64,000 nucleotides of DNA from Gonocerus acuteangulatus (GCA_946811695.1 OX328124.1:99501717-99565716), one strand, 5' to 3'. Shown: positions 24,116 to 37,311, counted from the first letter of the stretch. Notes: generated by a model from the sequence alone, not told the origin. Translations and numbers: made by a program.

Positions 24116-25605
24116 ATATATTCTATTTTTTCAGGCCGTATAGGTAAACATATTTGTATACCATTTTTTTATTTGTCGACGCTTTACTGGCTCTTGGCCT
24201 CTCTCCTCAAGACATTTTTCCGAAATCATTTGTTTACCCATTGCAATTTTTAAATCCTAAAATATTCATTAGCATAATTTTAATTTTAATTACCTTATAA
24301 GTAGTAATCTTTATCTAAATATATAAGTGAACAAATAACAAAGTAAAAGAAGTAAGTAAAAGTTTCTTAAAATCTTAAACAACATTGATCTCGAGAGATT
24401 TGACTTTCTGTTTGCTAGCAGCCTCGAAAATTTTACGTTACGATTTCAATGACATTTTTAACAAAATAACTTTTTTTTACCAATTTTTTTTTTTTGTTCA
24501 ATTGTTGTTGTTGCGAAGAAACTCGTACTGCTAAAGCCTCCCCGTTTCTGGGCTTGCATGTATGTTTTCGAATGAACCCATTTATAATTATGCGTTTTGT
24601 AGAGTTGCGAGCGTTACTGGAATTTTGGATCCAGTTACCCAAAAACGACGGATTCAACTGAAACGTTTTTCGGAAGTCTAATATTCATTTAAACTAAGGT
24701 ACCTATATAGAGTTTATTTGCCTTGGGGGTTATTTATTTTTTTTTTTTTTTTTATGGCATGAGAAATTTTGAAATTTTTCTTACAAAATTAATTTTGAAG
24801 TAATTCTCAATGGGAGGGTCTCATTCGAAGAAATCTCTCATAGAGTTTCGAAATTGTAGGTTTTGTAGGTTCCCCGTATACTACGTCTCCGTTTTTTTCC
24901 TGGATTTTATTCAAGATGTTTTTCTTGAAGAGCTTTTTCTCAAGTTAAAAACTTCTGTTAGTGATTTTCTTCGATGAACTCTAACCGGAAACATGAAATC
25001 TCATATTATTTCCGCATATTAGCTTTAGTCATGTGAAGATATTCTGTCCCGTATAGTGGATTATTAGAATGGAATTTTCTCATTATATAAGATAGTGGAA
25101 CGACATTGGATATAAGAGCTGCATATAGGATTATAAAGGTCCCGCAGCGTGACGGCCTGCACTTTCTCCAGCCGTGATATGCCAAGATTTTGTTTATGGT
25201 GTTTGTTTGTAGTTTTAGTGCACATTAGACAGGTCTGAATAGATTTTTCCGTTTTAAAAATGCTATTTTTGAACCCATAAAAAAACTCTTTTTGGTCTAT
25301 TTCTTACAGCTTTCTTCCAAAACTAGGTGGGCTCGTGGAAATTGAGGGCTCGTAGCCGTGTGTGCAATTGATTTCCGAGGTTATAAGACGGCCTGTACAC
25401 CGTGTGAGTAATAACAGTAATGTGCAATTTCTCAGATATTCTGAATAAACTTTTCGTTAAAATATGATTTTTCTTGAACTAATGAAACCTGTAAAGAACA
25501 GGAAACAAAATGTAACGGTGCTCAATCCGCAATAAAACGTTTCACCCGGTGTGAAATAATTTTATTTATGTGAATTTACTTACGAATTACGGGATTTTCA
25601 TATGA

Positions 25606-25644
<39 letters not shown>

Positions 25645-28512
25645 AATGAATAATATAAAGAAAACAAAAATGTCGCTCCAAGGGACGGTTTCGAAAAAAA
25701 AATCGTCGTTCTGAATGATTTTTTTTATTTATTTATTTGAAATCATTTAAAAAAAAATTATACGAATGAGTTAAACAAAAAATTTCATACGCAAAAGAAA
25801 CATTCATTCACGACTTGTTATAAGATGATTTTGGGCATACTTACATTTTTGGCCTTTTTAAGTGGCCTTAAAAGTGCCTGACATTTTTTTTTTCTGTTTT
25901 CTTTGAATTTATGCATGGTGAATCTTAAAAAATATTTCAATATGTATATATTTACTTCTCGAGCTCCCATTTTTTCAATACCTGTTCCAATGTGCTTATC
26001 ATGCGTCTTATTAGTGAGGTTTATATATAGTTTTTTTTTTTTTTGTTTTTTTAATAAACACTCGAAATTTTAAACTCATTTTAAGAATGTTCGTTGAGGG
26101 AAGACAAAAATAGACGGCGCACATAAATAACTTCCTCTACAGTGTAGTTTCAATGCATGTCCCCAGTCTAACGGATAGATTTTGCTGGCTAACAATATTA
26201 TTCTTTGTTTTGTGTTGTGTATACTAGCAAAGATTTAAAAATTATGGGTGCTATCGTGTTAAAAAACACACACACATTTTTAAAGGAGCTATTTATGACT
26301 ATTGATATGTATATATCACACGCTCATTAAATGTAAATAATTGATTGGGCTTTTATGTTGAAATAAATAAAATACAATATCTATAAAAAAGTTGCAATAT
26401 AATAATTTAATGCCTTATCTATTATAGATTCAGCTCTATGAACATGAGTTAGGAAATGTATGTAATTGCAGAACTACCTTGTAATCACGAATGTATATTG
26501 CAAATGCACTTTCGAAATGAAATATCAACGAATTCATATCGTGATAAATTTCAGGGCCGTAGGCGGGTTAGGCTATCTGAAAGTCTATTGTCTTAATGAC
26601 CTATCTCTTGGATCACTGGCCAACGCGGGTATTTCCAATAGGGGAACAGGATACAGGATACTCCAGGGCGTCGGTTTTCTGCATGTAGTAATGGTGTAGT
26701 CTAGAAAATATGTCAAACTTCTTTGTTCAATTACATTTGAGCAAGTTTTCTTCATATCTTCTTAGGAAAGAAACAGATTTATGACGTCGCACAGAGGGGC
26801 CAAACGACGACATTTTGTGTTTTAAAATAGGCTACAGCCTCCAAATTTAAGCCGATTTCAATGACTCTGTCTAGCCAGATTTTTGTATTTTGTTTCGTCT
26901 GTTTATTACATTTCGTGTAAATAATTCACGTTGACAAAATCGGTTTCCGACTAGAAATGTTTACATTTCAAGGCTCAAAGATCACTAAGTTATTAAAATT
27001 TGGTACATACCTACGTATTATTTATAGTGGTGGCACAAAAAACGTTCATCTTAGGAAGAATAGGCGAACCAGCGGACTGCGGAACTCTGTTTTTTTTTTT
27101 TGTTTTGTTTTTTTTTGTGTGTAAAAGAAAATTCCACTTCTGTGAGGTAAAATATATGGATAAATATCTTCATGTTCAGTACTCTTCCTTATAGTCGCGT
27201 TCTGGATCCGATCCAAACCGATTTTTTCTTCACATTAACCATACTTCATACATTGGTGTTGGCTTTGATTAACAACCAATGGTAGGAAGCAAGTTTCAAA
27301 TGCTCTTATCTTCATCTCCATTGAAAAATCTCGCTTCATTAATACTTTCAGAAACCAGTATTTCTTCCATCCAAAGGATAGCCATCTTACAATGTCTTGT
27401 TGAGTAAGTGTAAATAGTTGTTGACGAAATAAAATGATATTTCAATCCAGTATTCATTCATTCACGGCTCTTTCCCAATCACTTCAGGCACTGGAATTAT
27501 GCCATTCCTAGAAACATTATGGGATGTCGCAGTCCCTGAAAATAAAACCCGTAAAAACATATATCTCCATATTGGGAGTATATAGATATAAGAGTATACT
27601 ATAATAAGATATATACTATAAGTGAAGCCTGCTAATGGAAGTGTTTGCGAGTGGTGTGTAAAGAGGCGCGAGCAGGGACAGCTACACCGTACCGAGAACC
27701 TGGCGAGCTATGATTTGTGTGGACTGCCGGACAACGGGGGGATGTCTGCTGATATTTATTGTTCCTTCTTCGTCTTGTATTTCACCCAATTAGAATTACC
27801 ATACGGCAGCGGTATTAACCTGTCTTTCCAGATGGGATTGTCATCTTTTATACCGTTTTACCTTACCAACACTTCGCGGTTCTTGCTTATCCTTATCGGA
27901 CCTTGGACTTCGATCGCTTCTTATTCACATTTATAAAAAAACAGAGTAGGGCATTATTCATTAAATTTTTTATCCAATAATCATTTAAATAAAGTTTTTC
28001 ATCCACTGACTTATTTTTTTAATATAATTTATTGTGCGTCGACTAAAATGGCAAACATTTATTCATTGACTAATTTTTTTAAAATTTATTGAATAATTAC
28101 TTATTTTGCATTCTTCATTCATTATTTGTATACATTTAAAATAATGTGGTTCACGGAACAACAAACTCAGATTCATTAAGTCCAGTAAACAATATCACAT
28201 AAACAAATAATTTTCATTAAAAGTAAGACAAAGTTTAATGAACGTAGTCATTTATATTAAAAACGATTTTCAAAATAAATCACTTGCATTTATCGAAAAA
28301 TGTCAGTCAAATAAATCAATTTCATTCAGAGAGGATGAGAATGCAAGAGCTATAAGTCAAGATTTTCCCGAGTTTCGTGAACATACGGAGGAAAACCTAC
28401 TTTTGACAAGGAGCTTATCGCTCCATCCTAAACTGGTGTAGAGAAAAATCGGTGTTAGTAATAAAAGACCGGTAGGTCATTAATGAACTAGTATTTCAAA
28501 TAGTACACATAC

Positions 28513-28515
<3 letters not shown>
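24116..28515. other. No gene seen; weak composite-repeat relics
   Basis: Long AT-rich stretch with an (AT)n tract at 25609-25641. Around 24520-24710 the phrases TGGGCTTGCATG, TTTTCGAATGAACCCATTT and GGATTCAACTGAAACG suggest a badly decayed copy of the composite repeat on the minus strand. Around 26163-26200 CGGATAGATTTTGCTGGCTAACAA may be another scrap. Frames at 26466-26699 and 27622-27936 show no family signature. Confidence 0.45.

Positions 28516-28571
<56 letters not shown>
28516..28571. repeat. (AT)n microsatellite
   Basis: Uninterrupted AT repeat followed by ACTCACACACA. Confidence 0.98.
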
Positions 28572-28572
<1 letters not shown>

Positions 28573-28611
28573 TCACACACAAAGATATATATATGTCCTG
28601 CACCCTTCCAC

Positions 28612-28825
28612 CCTTAAATTATATTATTTAAATTTTAACATCCACTTATACATTACTATATACATATCTTTGGGAAGGGTTTTCAACTTGTTACCACTCT
28701 TTTCTAGCAAAAATAGAACTGAAGCCTTTTCTTTCTTCTAAAGAAAAGCCATCATCTCTATTGGGAATCGAACCCACGACTAAAGGAATAGAGTGAACAC
28801 GCCTATCACGGCTACAAAGTCTCCC
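28612..28825 (-). mobile_element. tRNA-derived SINE-B, nearly full length
   Basis: Minus strand: GGGAGACTTTGTAGCCGTGATAGGCGTG carries the A-box-like part, TCGTGGGTTCGATTCCCAATAG carries a good B box, then GATGGCTTTTCTTTAGAAGAAAGAAAAGGCTTCAG and a tail ending GGATGTTAAAATTTAAATAAT. It aligns throughout with the copy at 49233-49441. The head resembles a Leu/Ser-type tRNA (GTAGCCGTGA...GGTTCGATTCCC); the parent tRNA is not certain. Confidence 0.9.
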
Positions 28826-30428
28826 ACCTCAAATTAATACCATTGCATAAGTATGATTTATCTTCTTGATAAATCATTCTTTGACTTTTTTTTTTTTTAT
28901 TGAAAAAATATTAACAGATTAAAATACATATTACTTAAAAATAGTGCACCTACAGATCACTAAACTATAATTTTAGTGCTATAATGATGGAAAAACAAGA
29001 TTGTTTATACGGGAGATAAAATAGTTCTGTTTGCCCGTCCACTGATCATTGTTTGACTTCCTGTCAATAACGCAAGGGAATATGGGATATCTTCTATAAC
29101 CTTCTTCAAATCCTTGAAAAGAAGAATCAAAAGAACATTGTCCTATCGATAAAAAAAAGAAAAAAAAATATTCAAATTGCACCTTATATATTCTCCTTTT
29201 TATGTATTCCTCTTGATTTACACTTAACAGTAATGTCTGTATAGTTGTATTCATTCAACAGTAGTACTGAAATATTTATACTTACATTTTTTTTCCACTG
29301 TATCATCCTTATTATGAAAAGACTTTCATGTGAAATGCCAAAATATATGAAGCATGCCTAAAATTAAACGGCTATAAGGTTATTACTATAGGAAAAATAT
29401 ATTAAAAAACAAATAAAAACTGTAAAACCTCAAGGATAGATTCGTTGTCTCCTTTATCCGATGGATGCCCTAGCATTGTTTTAACTTACTGAAAAACTAG
29501 TAAAAACTGAATCAGTTTTCTTTCATCATATTGAGAGAAAGAAATCCTTCAAGTTCTTAAGATAAGAAGGCCCTAAAGCGGCGAGGAGGTGGAGGAATGC
29601 GGGAGCCCCGTGGTTATTTACGGGCGAGCCCATTGTAACTATCTCCCCCCGGGCCCACGACAAATCACATCCAGGGGGAGAATTATTAAGAAAAACGGCC
29701 CCGGATTAATCTTGCTCCGAGCTAAGCCAGCTGGACTTGGGCCGATGTTCATGCCGGCCCTCCGGTTCTCGCACACAGGGAAACACTTCCTTCCCACGAA
29801 CCATCGCTTACGATCAACCAAAGAGGTATTCACCTCAAACCTATTCTTGGGACAATAATTAAACGTATATTCTGTACCTTGCTCTTATCTTACCAAATTT
29901 CTATTCTCCCATCACGTGATTCAAGCATTGAAATCCCCAAAATTAATTTAATAAATAAACAATTCCTCTAAAATTTAAATTTATATTTTACGTTACAACA
30001 AAATCCAAACTTGTTTGTTTTATCAGTTAAATTTATCTTTGCAAAATCCTTTATTATGCTTGTACATTAAAAGCTTAATGACCCAGAATTGTGAGTAAAA
30101 TAATTGCCGAATAAATATAAGAACTTTCCAAGAATAATAATAACACTATGCCTTAACAGTGGGGCTCTTGACAGGCGGGTTCGAATATCGTTTTTGGAAG
30201 AATGAGTATTTTATTTCAACAATAGGCTTGCTGATAGAAAAATCCGTATATTATTTTTTTGGTCATTATTTTTAACTGTTATTTTATATATTTTTCCTAT
30301 TATTTATAACATTTCGTTATCTTGTTTACATCTAAATTCAAACGGATTTTCCGCTCAATTTTATTTAGCTTGGAGACATAAAATTTTTCTTATGTTACAT
30401 CCTCCTTTTATTTTTTTTTTTATAAAAG

Positions 30429-30429
<1 letters not shown>
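28826..30429. other. No gene seen; GC-rich island at 29575-29850
   Basis: AT-rich except for a sharply bounded patch (about 29575-29850) rich in GGCC/CCCGGG-like words with overlapping frames on both strands. It could be a regulatory element, an unrecognised exon or a transferred fragment. I cannot choose among these from sequence alone. Confidence 0.45.

Positions 30430-30482
<53 letters not shown>
30430..30482. repeat. (AT)n microsatellite
   Basis: Uninterrupted AT repeat following a T-rich run. Confidence 0.98.
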
Positions 30483-30487
<5 letters not shown>

Positions 30488-30649
30488 GAACTAAGGCCAG
30501 TTAATGTTTTGTTTGGCTTCATTTGTAAATAGTCGAAAAAAGTTTAATATTCTGGGTGTAGAATATTAAATTAGGTCACTCATTGGTGCGTTTTACTACC
30601 ATAAATCTCGGAATTCTGTCATTTTATGTGAAAGCCATAATCATATTCT

Positions 30650-31090
30650 TATCAGCTTCTGTACTGGTTGGTTATCAAATTGTTCAACAGTAAAAGTATT
30701 TTATCAGTGTAGAATAAAATATCAGGAATTTTTAGGCATAAGATGGTTTGTATCAATAACGAATTATTTCCTGTAATGTTTCTGCAATAGTTAACAATAC
30801 CTACTAAATTTCTGTAGTTATATTTTCTTTTATAAGACTTATCATCGGTGTATAAATTTGTTTGAATCAGACATTTCAAAAGTTCATTAGTGGTTACCAT
30901 CGGAAAGTAATTTTGTCAGAGGTAAGGCAATTTAAGATTTGTTCTGAGTCCACAGTCTGTTAGAATGTGTTTTATGGATATTTCTCCATTACACTAGCCA
31001 CAATTGGTTCTGTCTTGAGTTAGCATAATGTAATAGAGAGAGTCAATCAGTGTGTGGCTAATCCTGAGTCGGTGTGAAATTACTTCTTCC
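30650..31090 (-). pseudogene. 3' relic of a Jockey/I-group LINE
   Basis: Read from about 31085 on the minus strand: ISHRLRISHTLIDS, then TNCG(stop)CNGEISIKHILTDC. The pattern RLRIxHT followed by CxxC-x8-H-x4-C is the post-RNase-H region with its metal-binding knuckle in this LINE group; all four putative metal ligands are visible. An in-frame stop between the first two Cys residues, and loss of everything upstream, show it is inactive. The downstream frame to 30652 may be the residual C-terminus. Confidence 0.65.
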
Positions 31091-31158
31091 CTTTTATTTT
31101 ATATTTTACTGAATTACCATTCATGTTCAGTGGGCCTGATTCATCGAAGCTTGTTGTC

Positions 31159-31203
<45 letters not shown>

Positions 31204-31942
31204 TAGCACTGGAATTGATCTGTTAAGTTGGCTTCAGATGTGACCTGAAGACCATGGTATGCCTTGTAATAAAGTTCTAATGCATTTTTTGTTTTTTGAC
31301 AGTGTCCGGGAAACCACTAAATTGTAAAATACATATTTTTGTATGTTTGTTATTTACAACTTTTCGCATTCGTTTTCTAAGAGCCACGTAAAATACTGAG
31401 TTACTCAGAAAAATTATTTAGGCTTGAACGCTTGTCATTTTGCCCCCTTAGGTTTTTATATCCATTTTTCAGGTCTTCATATGTAATCAATAGAAAATAC
31501 AGAACAACAGAGACGGAAGCAAAATATTGATAAACGACAATCTTACATGTTAGGTACATTTTGTCAAAACCAGCGTAAGCAAAGGATAGAATGTGGGGTT
31601 TGGCGCACAACTACTTGTTTTTTTTTGGGCCGTATAGCATTTCTGTCAAAAAAAAGGTTAGGTTTTGTCTTACAACTTTAGTTGTTTATTCTATTTTGAT
31701 TAGATTTTGAGACGTCTATGAGTTGGGGGTAAACGTTTTGTTTCTTGGGCTGTGTAAAGTGATGTTGTTTTTCCCCTTTGTTAAATAAGACTATTCTACA
31801 CATATAGTATATAAATGGTACTATATTACTATATATACTAATTGGATATTACAAATTATTATTAAACTTAGACAATTATAATTTGAGCAAAGACTAATAA
31901 TCATGTCTTAAACTTAGAGAATTAATATATCTTAAAAGTTAA
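31091..31942. other. Poly-T tract, then no gene seen
   Basis: A run of 42 T lies at 31161-31202. The rest is AT-rich with no recognised feature. Confidence 0.6.
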
Positions 31943-31950
31943 CAAATTAC

Positions 31951-32319
31951 CAGAGTTGGGCAAACGTTAGCGCGCGCTAAAAGCTGATACCACTCCGCTA
32001 ATTTAGCGAAACTGTAGAAGCCAGCGCTAATAATTAGCGGTTAGCGGCGGCAGTGCGCTAACCGCTAATCTATTTATGAAATATCGTAATTGCTAATAGC
32101 TTAAGCTGTAGTTACAACTTGTAACTATAATAGCTTAAGCTGTAGTTACAACTTGTAACTATAGCTTAAGCTATTAGCAATTACGATATTTCATAAATAG
32201 ATTAGCGGTTAGCGCACTGCCGCCGCTAACCGCTAATTATTAGCGCTGGCTTCTACAGTTTCGCTAAATTAGCGGAGAGGTATCAGCTTTTAGCGCGCGC
32301 TTAAGTTTGCCCAACTCTG
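31951..32319. mobile_element. 369-bp palindromic hAT MITE with 8-bp TSD
   Basis: The element begins CAGAGTTGGGCAAAC and ends with its reverse complement except for minor changes. It is flanked by the perfect 8-bp TSD CAAATTAC (31943-31950 and 32320-32327). Arms of about 160 bases are inverted copies of each other with few mismatches, so the whole element can fold into one hairpin. At the centre a roughly 34-base unit (AATAGCTTAAGCTGTAG...) is duplicated in tandem. The CAGAG-TGGGCAA terminus and 8-bp TSD are classic for hAT. No coding capacity. Confidence 0.95.
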
Positions 32320-32327
32320 CAAATTAC

Positions 32328-33627
32328 TAACGGAAATAACTAAAGGACATATTTAACTCGTTAATATATTTTTCACCCCAGAAATTTTCTCGACCGCACA
32401 ACTTCTACAAGAATAAATGACAGAATGTATTTTATTTTTTATTTTACTCTATAAAGTGTAGATAACAATTTATTTTTTATAATTAATTTATTTACTCCGA
32501 ATAAATTACATTTGTATTGTATCTTTTGCCTGTTATACAGTTTCTTGAAATAAACTAATTGTTATAAATTATGTAATATCTTTAATCATTACAGAACGAT
32601 TTTAGATTAAAACAGTGTTGTGGTTTGTGCTTTAGTAGATGTTCAAAGATAGATACAATTACCTTCCTTGTGAATATTCTGTCTTGTAGAAACCTTAATT
32701 TTTGTAAAGGGGAAGATAGAAATCTAAATAAAGCAGTTACTAATTAGTCAAAAGACCTTCTTTTTTAAGCAAACTCTTGACTACTCCCAATAAATCTTAT
32801 AAAAAGCTTCTATTTACATAATAATCTTTCACATTACAGGCGCATATAATTATCCCAAATCCTGGCCAATAGCTGATCAAATTTGTTACCGAATTTTATC
32901 AGTAGAATTTTATTTGAGCCTAATTGCCGGGAAAAAAAGAAATTCTCTTCCGATTGTGATTAAGTTCATTTTCGGCGGAGGCCATCCTGAATATTTCAAG
33001 AATTCCGCTGGCCCTCGTTTATTTTGGTGTCGAAAAATTGGTGTTCCTCCGCTGATATATTAGTGCCTTTCCCAACTTGTCATCGGATCTCCGGGCTGGG
33101 CTTGTTTCGTCGCTAATGGCCTACAATAAAAATGTAACTTTATACCTCATATTTTTATTTGACCGCTCTCCACGGCCCTATGAATCATCGTGTATTTATT
33201 GTTAGCAGCTGCTTAACGCTTATAGTAGAATAAAATATGAATGTGTTAATTTTGTAGTCATACTTTGCTCATGGAAGTTTTCAGTTTATTCAAAACATGA
33301 TTTTATATTATGTGTTTTCTTATTTTGTCGTTGTTTTATTTTTATTTTTTAATATTTCATGATAAATGTTACTATTTTATGCATGGAATAACCACCAACA
33401 TATTAAATTATTTGAAATCATAAATTGAAAAGGAAAGAATAAACTTAATTGGTTGCTTTCAGACGATCCTTTCTTTGTAAGTAAACAAAGAAATTGCCCA
33501 AGAGTGTCCGAAATTTGGCAGTGATGGTAATTTAATAGCTTGTTTTGGTGCGAAATCCGACTTATAGCTTAGTCGATATAAACCTAGTAGATAATAATAC
33601 CGTTTAAAAGACAGCTAAAACAAAGTA
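32328..33627. other. No gene seen; possible conserved non-coding block
   Basis: AT-rich. The stretch at about 32930-33200 has mixed composition and no frame, which is the texture often seen in conserved regulatory DNA, but conservation cannot be judged from one sequence. Confidence 0.4.
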
Positions 33628-34200
33628 GCGCGGTCCCTCCCTCCCTCCATAGGAAAGAAACTCGCTAGTGGAGTTTATGGACCGTATGACGCAATACGTG
33701 AATGCTGACCAGAAATAAGGGAAAATATGGGTGATTCAAATTTGTGTGTCTGTTCGCGCTGAAGCTGGCTCAAAAATGGAATAATTTTAATAAAATTTAG
33801 TTTAAAAAATATTTTGTTTGATTAAAAAGGTCAAGTTCGCCAACCAGCAGAATCCTTCCCTTGGAACATGGGTTTTTGGGTGAAACTCATGCCAAAAATA
33901 TTCGTAAGGCGTTTGCGTTACTGGGCTTCCAGGTATATGCTTTATGATTAATTAAACTTAAGAAATCTAATGAAATAATGCCCAAGGCCATATCTATAAC
34001 CGTTGTCAAGGAAAATGGGAAAAACTAGGTTTCATGGAGGATTTTCTTATACGTTTCTGAATATATTTCGAAACCGCTCGGGATATCGTAGTAAATGTAA
34101 AGAATACTTTCAAAAGCCTATTAAATTTTCTACAAATAAGGTCCTTAGGTATATTTTGATATTCGGAGATATTGGTGAAAGTGGAATAATTTCCGCTTAG
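33628..34200 (-). mobile_element. Composite repeat, diverged copy C
   Basis: Starts TAGCGCGGTCCCTCCCTCC and follows the order of copy B: hairpin end (with AGGAAAGAAACTCGCT instead of a perfect arm), GGTGATTCAAATTTGTGTGTCTGTTCG, GGTCAAGTTCGCCAACCAGCAGAATCC, and the GTAAGGCGTTTGCGTTACTGGGCTT region. It lacks the (AT)n expansion and the 350-base array beyond one decayed piece. The divergence marks it as older than copies A and B. Confidence 0.75.
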
Positions 34201-35789
34201 AATACCGTCCTTTGTGGAATAATTTACTTTTGTGGTGCCTAAACTCTTTTTTTTCTTTGGGATTTTATTTTACAGTTGTGTTTTTACATTTTTTTTATTT
34301 TTTTTTACGAATGATTAGGGTAAATTATTAACTGTTTTTATTCCAATTTTCAAAAAATTAAGTACACTCATTCCAAGCTTTCTAAATAACATAAGTAAAA
34401 CAATAATATTAGCCATATTAGTTTCAGAACGAATATAAGAAACTTTTGAACATGTTATAAAATTACAATTTAAGAACATTATACGTACTGATATTCACTC
34501 CTATAATATCTCTATAGTACATATATCATTTTCTTTGAAGAACACTTCACAGGATGATGGTAACCTTTGACGTTCTTCGTCCTTAAACCCCATACATTCT
34601 AAATAATACCAGTGACAGGAAGTCATGGAAACTCTGACGTTTTCGTTCAAGTGGAAAAAAAAAACGGGAATAAATCTTGTTACCCCGATAGAATATCAAC
34701 GGGATGTATATCCCATTGCTGCAGAATACACATAAAAGTGACGTGAAGGAATACGTGAGAATTAATGTTGAAATGATGGAATTACAAGCTGTTAAAACGT
34801 AGACGAATTCGTGGCGAGTAGAAAGAGTTCAATTGTCGACCCTAATAGCATGTTATTACGGTGCTCCTTCAATAACCCGGAATCTAGACGTAGCGATGAA
34901 CATTAAGTACCACTTTTCTGGTTTGTTCTTAAATCGTACAAACTTATTTCCGCAATTTATCATTCATTACAAATAACCTCTTATCAGTTTCGTAAAATAG
35001 CCGCTCATTTCTACCTTCTAACAGGCCAACTGAATACACCTTTTTATTCGATGCTGTTTGTTTTTTCTTCTATTTCTTTTTAGATGTTGGGTCGCAGGTA
35101 TAGAATTTATTTCAACTTTGTGGTAATGTAGACTATTTCGGGCTCCAAGATGCTTTTCTATTGTTATGGTATGATCAAAACATTTTTTAGTATTTTTAGC
35201 TTTTTGAGGTGTCCGACTTTAGAAATATTCCAACTGCTTGAATCAAACTGGTGATCATTTTTAAGTCTAGGATTTTTAAAATTTTCTAGAATTTTTAGCT
35301 TTAACATAAACACCGCATTTTTAGCCTTACTGAAAACACCGCAAGGGAGTGGTACAAAAATGCAACCCAAAGGGAAAAAAAGCGCACACTCTAACACTTC
35401 CGCGTAATTTTTCGTCCACTTCCTCTTTTCATTCTGTTGACTTCCTGCTCACATTCCGTTCATCTCCAATCAATACTTCCGGTCTACTTTTGGGTAATTT
35501 TCTTCTTACTTCATGTGCAACCACAAGACATATCCATGTATAACAGGCAGCTAAACCTCGTTCCAAGTTTCTTGAAATTTGGCAGTTGGCTCAAAGCAAA
35601 AAGTCTTTTTTTTATGTTTTTTTCCTTGTAATGTAGCCAATTATTAAATTAATGGAAAGGTCAATGATGCTTCAATATACATTTCACAATATTTGTTTCA
35701 TTTCCCAATCCATGTTTCACAGCCATTAGTACGGGATTGTATTTGAACATAATAAAGTGAAATAAATTTTGTGATCTGTATATTGAAGA
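34201..35789. other. No gene seen
   Basis: AT-rich with no recognised feature; short frames at 35164-35631 overlap on both strands and resemble nothing known. Confidence 0.5.
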
Positions 35790-36149
35790 ACTATTGACGT
35801 TCCGCCTACTTCGATAATTTACTAAATTTGAACTAAGCGTCACTTAATGTTTAATTATTTATTGTAATGTTAATAAACTACTTTACCTAAAACATTTAAG
35901 TTGAAACAGGGTTTCCCAACCTTTATTTTGCCGAATCTCCCTAAACCAAGAATAAAATTTTCATGCTCCCCTTGAGTTTCACAACTAAAATAAGAAAGAC
36001 GCATTTTTTTTATCAACTATCTTTTTCATTTGAAATTCAATTACAGATACAATATATACATTTGGTATGGTTCCTGAACAGAAAAGTAGGTACACTTGTA
36101 AATCACTACTAACGTACTAATGAGATACTTGAGCTTGTATATTATATAC

Positions 36150-36214
<65 letters not shown>

Positions 36215-36660
36215 CCATATATATACATACCAGTTGGTTGATTCTGGGTTTAGTCATTGTTAGAGCAATGATTAAATCGCTATCGACGGGAAGACAAAAC
36301 TTGTACATCAGGTATTGAAGGCCAATTCGGAACAGTTAATGTACCTACGCATTAAATACATTTTTTTTTCGGAAATGTATGCGGAACGATTACGCCACCT
36401 CTGACATTTCACTATGCTTCCCAAGGGAGGTGTGCCCCCTGGTTGGGACGTCTTGCGTTAAAAATTACCAAAAAAAAAAAAAATTAAAAAAAACTCTGTA
36501 ATAGAAGCTTATGTTCCCCGATAAATATTTTTTTTCCCAAAATCTCTGTAAAATTTTATTTAAATTAATATTTTACATTTAGTTTACTATTTAGTTATTG
36601 TTTTGGTTACGTCCATTTCTTTTGGGCAATTTTCTCTCTTCGTCCAATTCTAGAAACGTC
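35790..36660 (+). repeat. Duplicated segment, copy interrupted by a hAT-like insertion
   Basis: The flanks 35790-35906 and 36456-36660 together match 40320-40620 (shared phrases TTTACTAAATTTGAACTAAGCGTCACTTAAT and CGTCCATTTCTTTTGGGCAATTT). The 549 bases between are absent at 40.4 kb. So this is one copy of a dispersed or duplicated segment carrying a later insertion. Confidence 0.85.
35907..36455. mobile_element. hAT-like insertion, 549 bp
   Basis: Begins CAGGGTTTCCCAACC and ends GGTTGGGACGTCTTG, an imperfect inverted repeat of the Charlie-like hAT type (CAGGGGTTCCCAACC is the common form). Flanks AGTTGAAA (35899-35906) and CGTTAAAA (36456-36463) are a degraded 8-bp TSD; the empty site at about 40418 reads CGTTTAAA. 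An (AT)n tract (36152-36226) lies inside. No transposase frame remains. Confidence 0.7.
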
Positions 36661-36667
36661 CAGATAT

Positions 36668-37311
36668 ATTTATTTATTTATCAAATTAAAACAATCGCAG
36701 CCTAGGCCAATACATTGTAGTCATACAAGAATTAAAAAAAAAAAATTAGAAATAAATAACAATATTGCAAAACAAAAACAACTTCCAGATATAAATAAAC
36801 ATATAATACATCAAATAAATGTATAAAAAAGCTATATAATGATTTTAAAAGTCTTAAAATATTTTTTAGAAATTTCTCCGTTAAAAAAGTCTTTATTTTT
36901 TGGACTTTTATCATTCCAAAGTCCACAACAACGAGAAATAACGTCTCTAAATGCAGAGTGGCGAGTTTTGTGTATTAGAGGGCTGAATTGGCTGGATGTT
37001 CTCAGTCTGACGACTGGAACATGAAGAGGTATTGAAGCTAGGAGGTCAGGACAATCCAGCTCTCCTTCCAGTAGTTTCCAGAGGAATAGGAGGTCTGCAC
37101 GCTGTCTTCGGATCTCCAAGGGTTCCAGTAATACAGAGGTCTCAGAACAAGTTGTTCTCTCGAGAAATCGCTCGAATCTTCTCTGGATTTTCTCCAGTCT
37201 GTTGATATCCACAGCTATATAAGGCCGCCAGATTACCGTGGCATACTCCAGCTGGGATCTCACCAGGCTGGTGTAGGGTGAAGAAAATGCCCGCATAATG
37301 CGAATGACCAA
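36668..37311 (-). pseudogene. 3' fragment of a CR1/Jockey-group LINE reverse transcriptase
   Basis: An open frame of about 159 codons (37311 down to 36832) reads YTSLVRSQLEYATVIWRPY, then INRLEKIQRRFERFL, LEIRRQRADLLFLWKLLEG and, near the end, RCCGLWND. This is the thumb/C-terminal region of CR1- and Jockey-type LINE reverse transcriptases (LVRSxLEYxxxxWxPY, xRLExxQRRFxR, LxxRRxxxxLxxxxKxxxG). The polymerase core is missing upstream, so it is a 5'-truncated insertion. Downstream, minus strand, a 3' UTR ends in (AAAT)n at about 36668-36680. Confidence 0.85.

Noticed and set aside
27622..27936. 104-codon frame with cysteines near the start
   Set aside because: No known motif, odd composition and AT-rich end; treated as chance.
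30165..30200. B-box-like GGGTTCGAATATCG
   Set aside because: No A box at the right distance and no SINE body; one such match is expected by chance in 64 kb.
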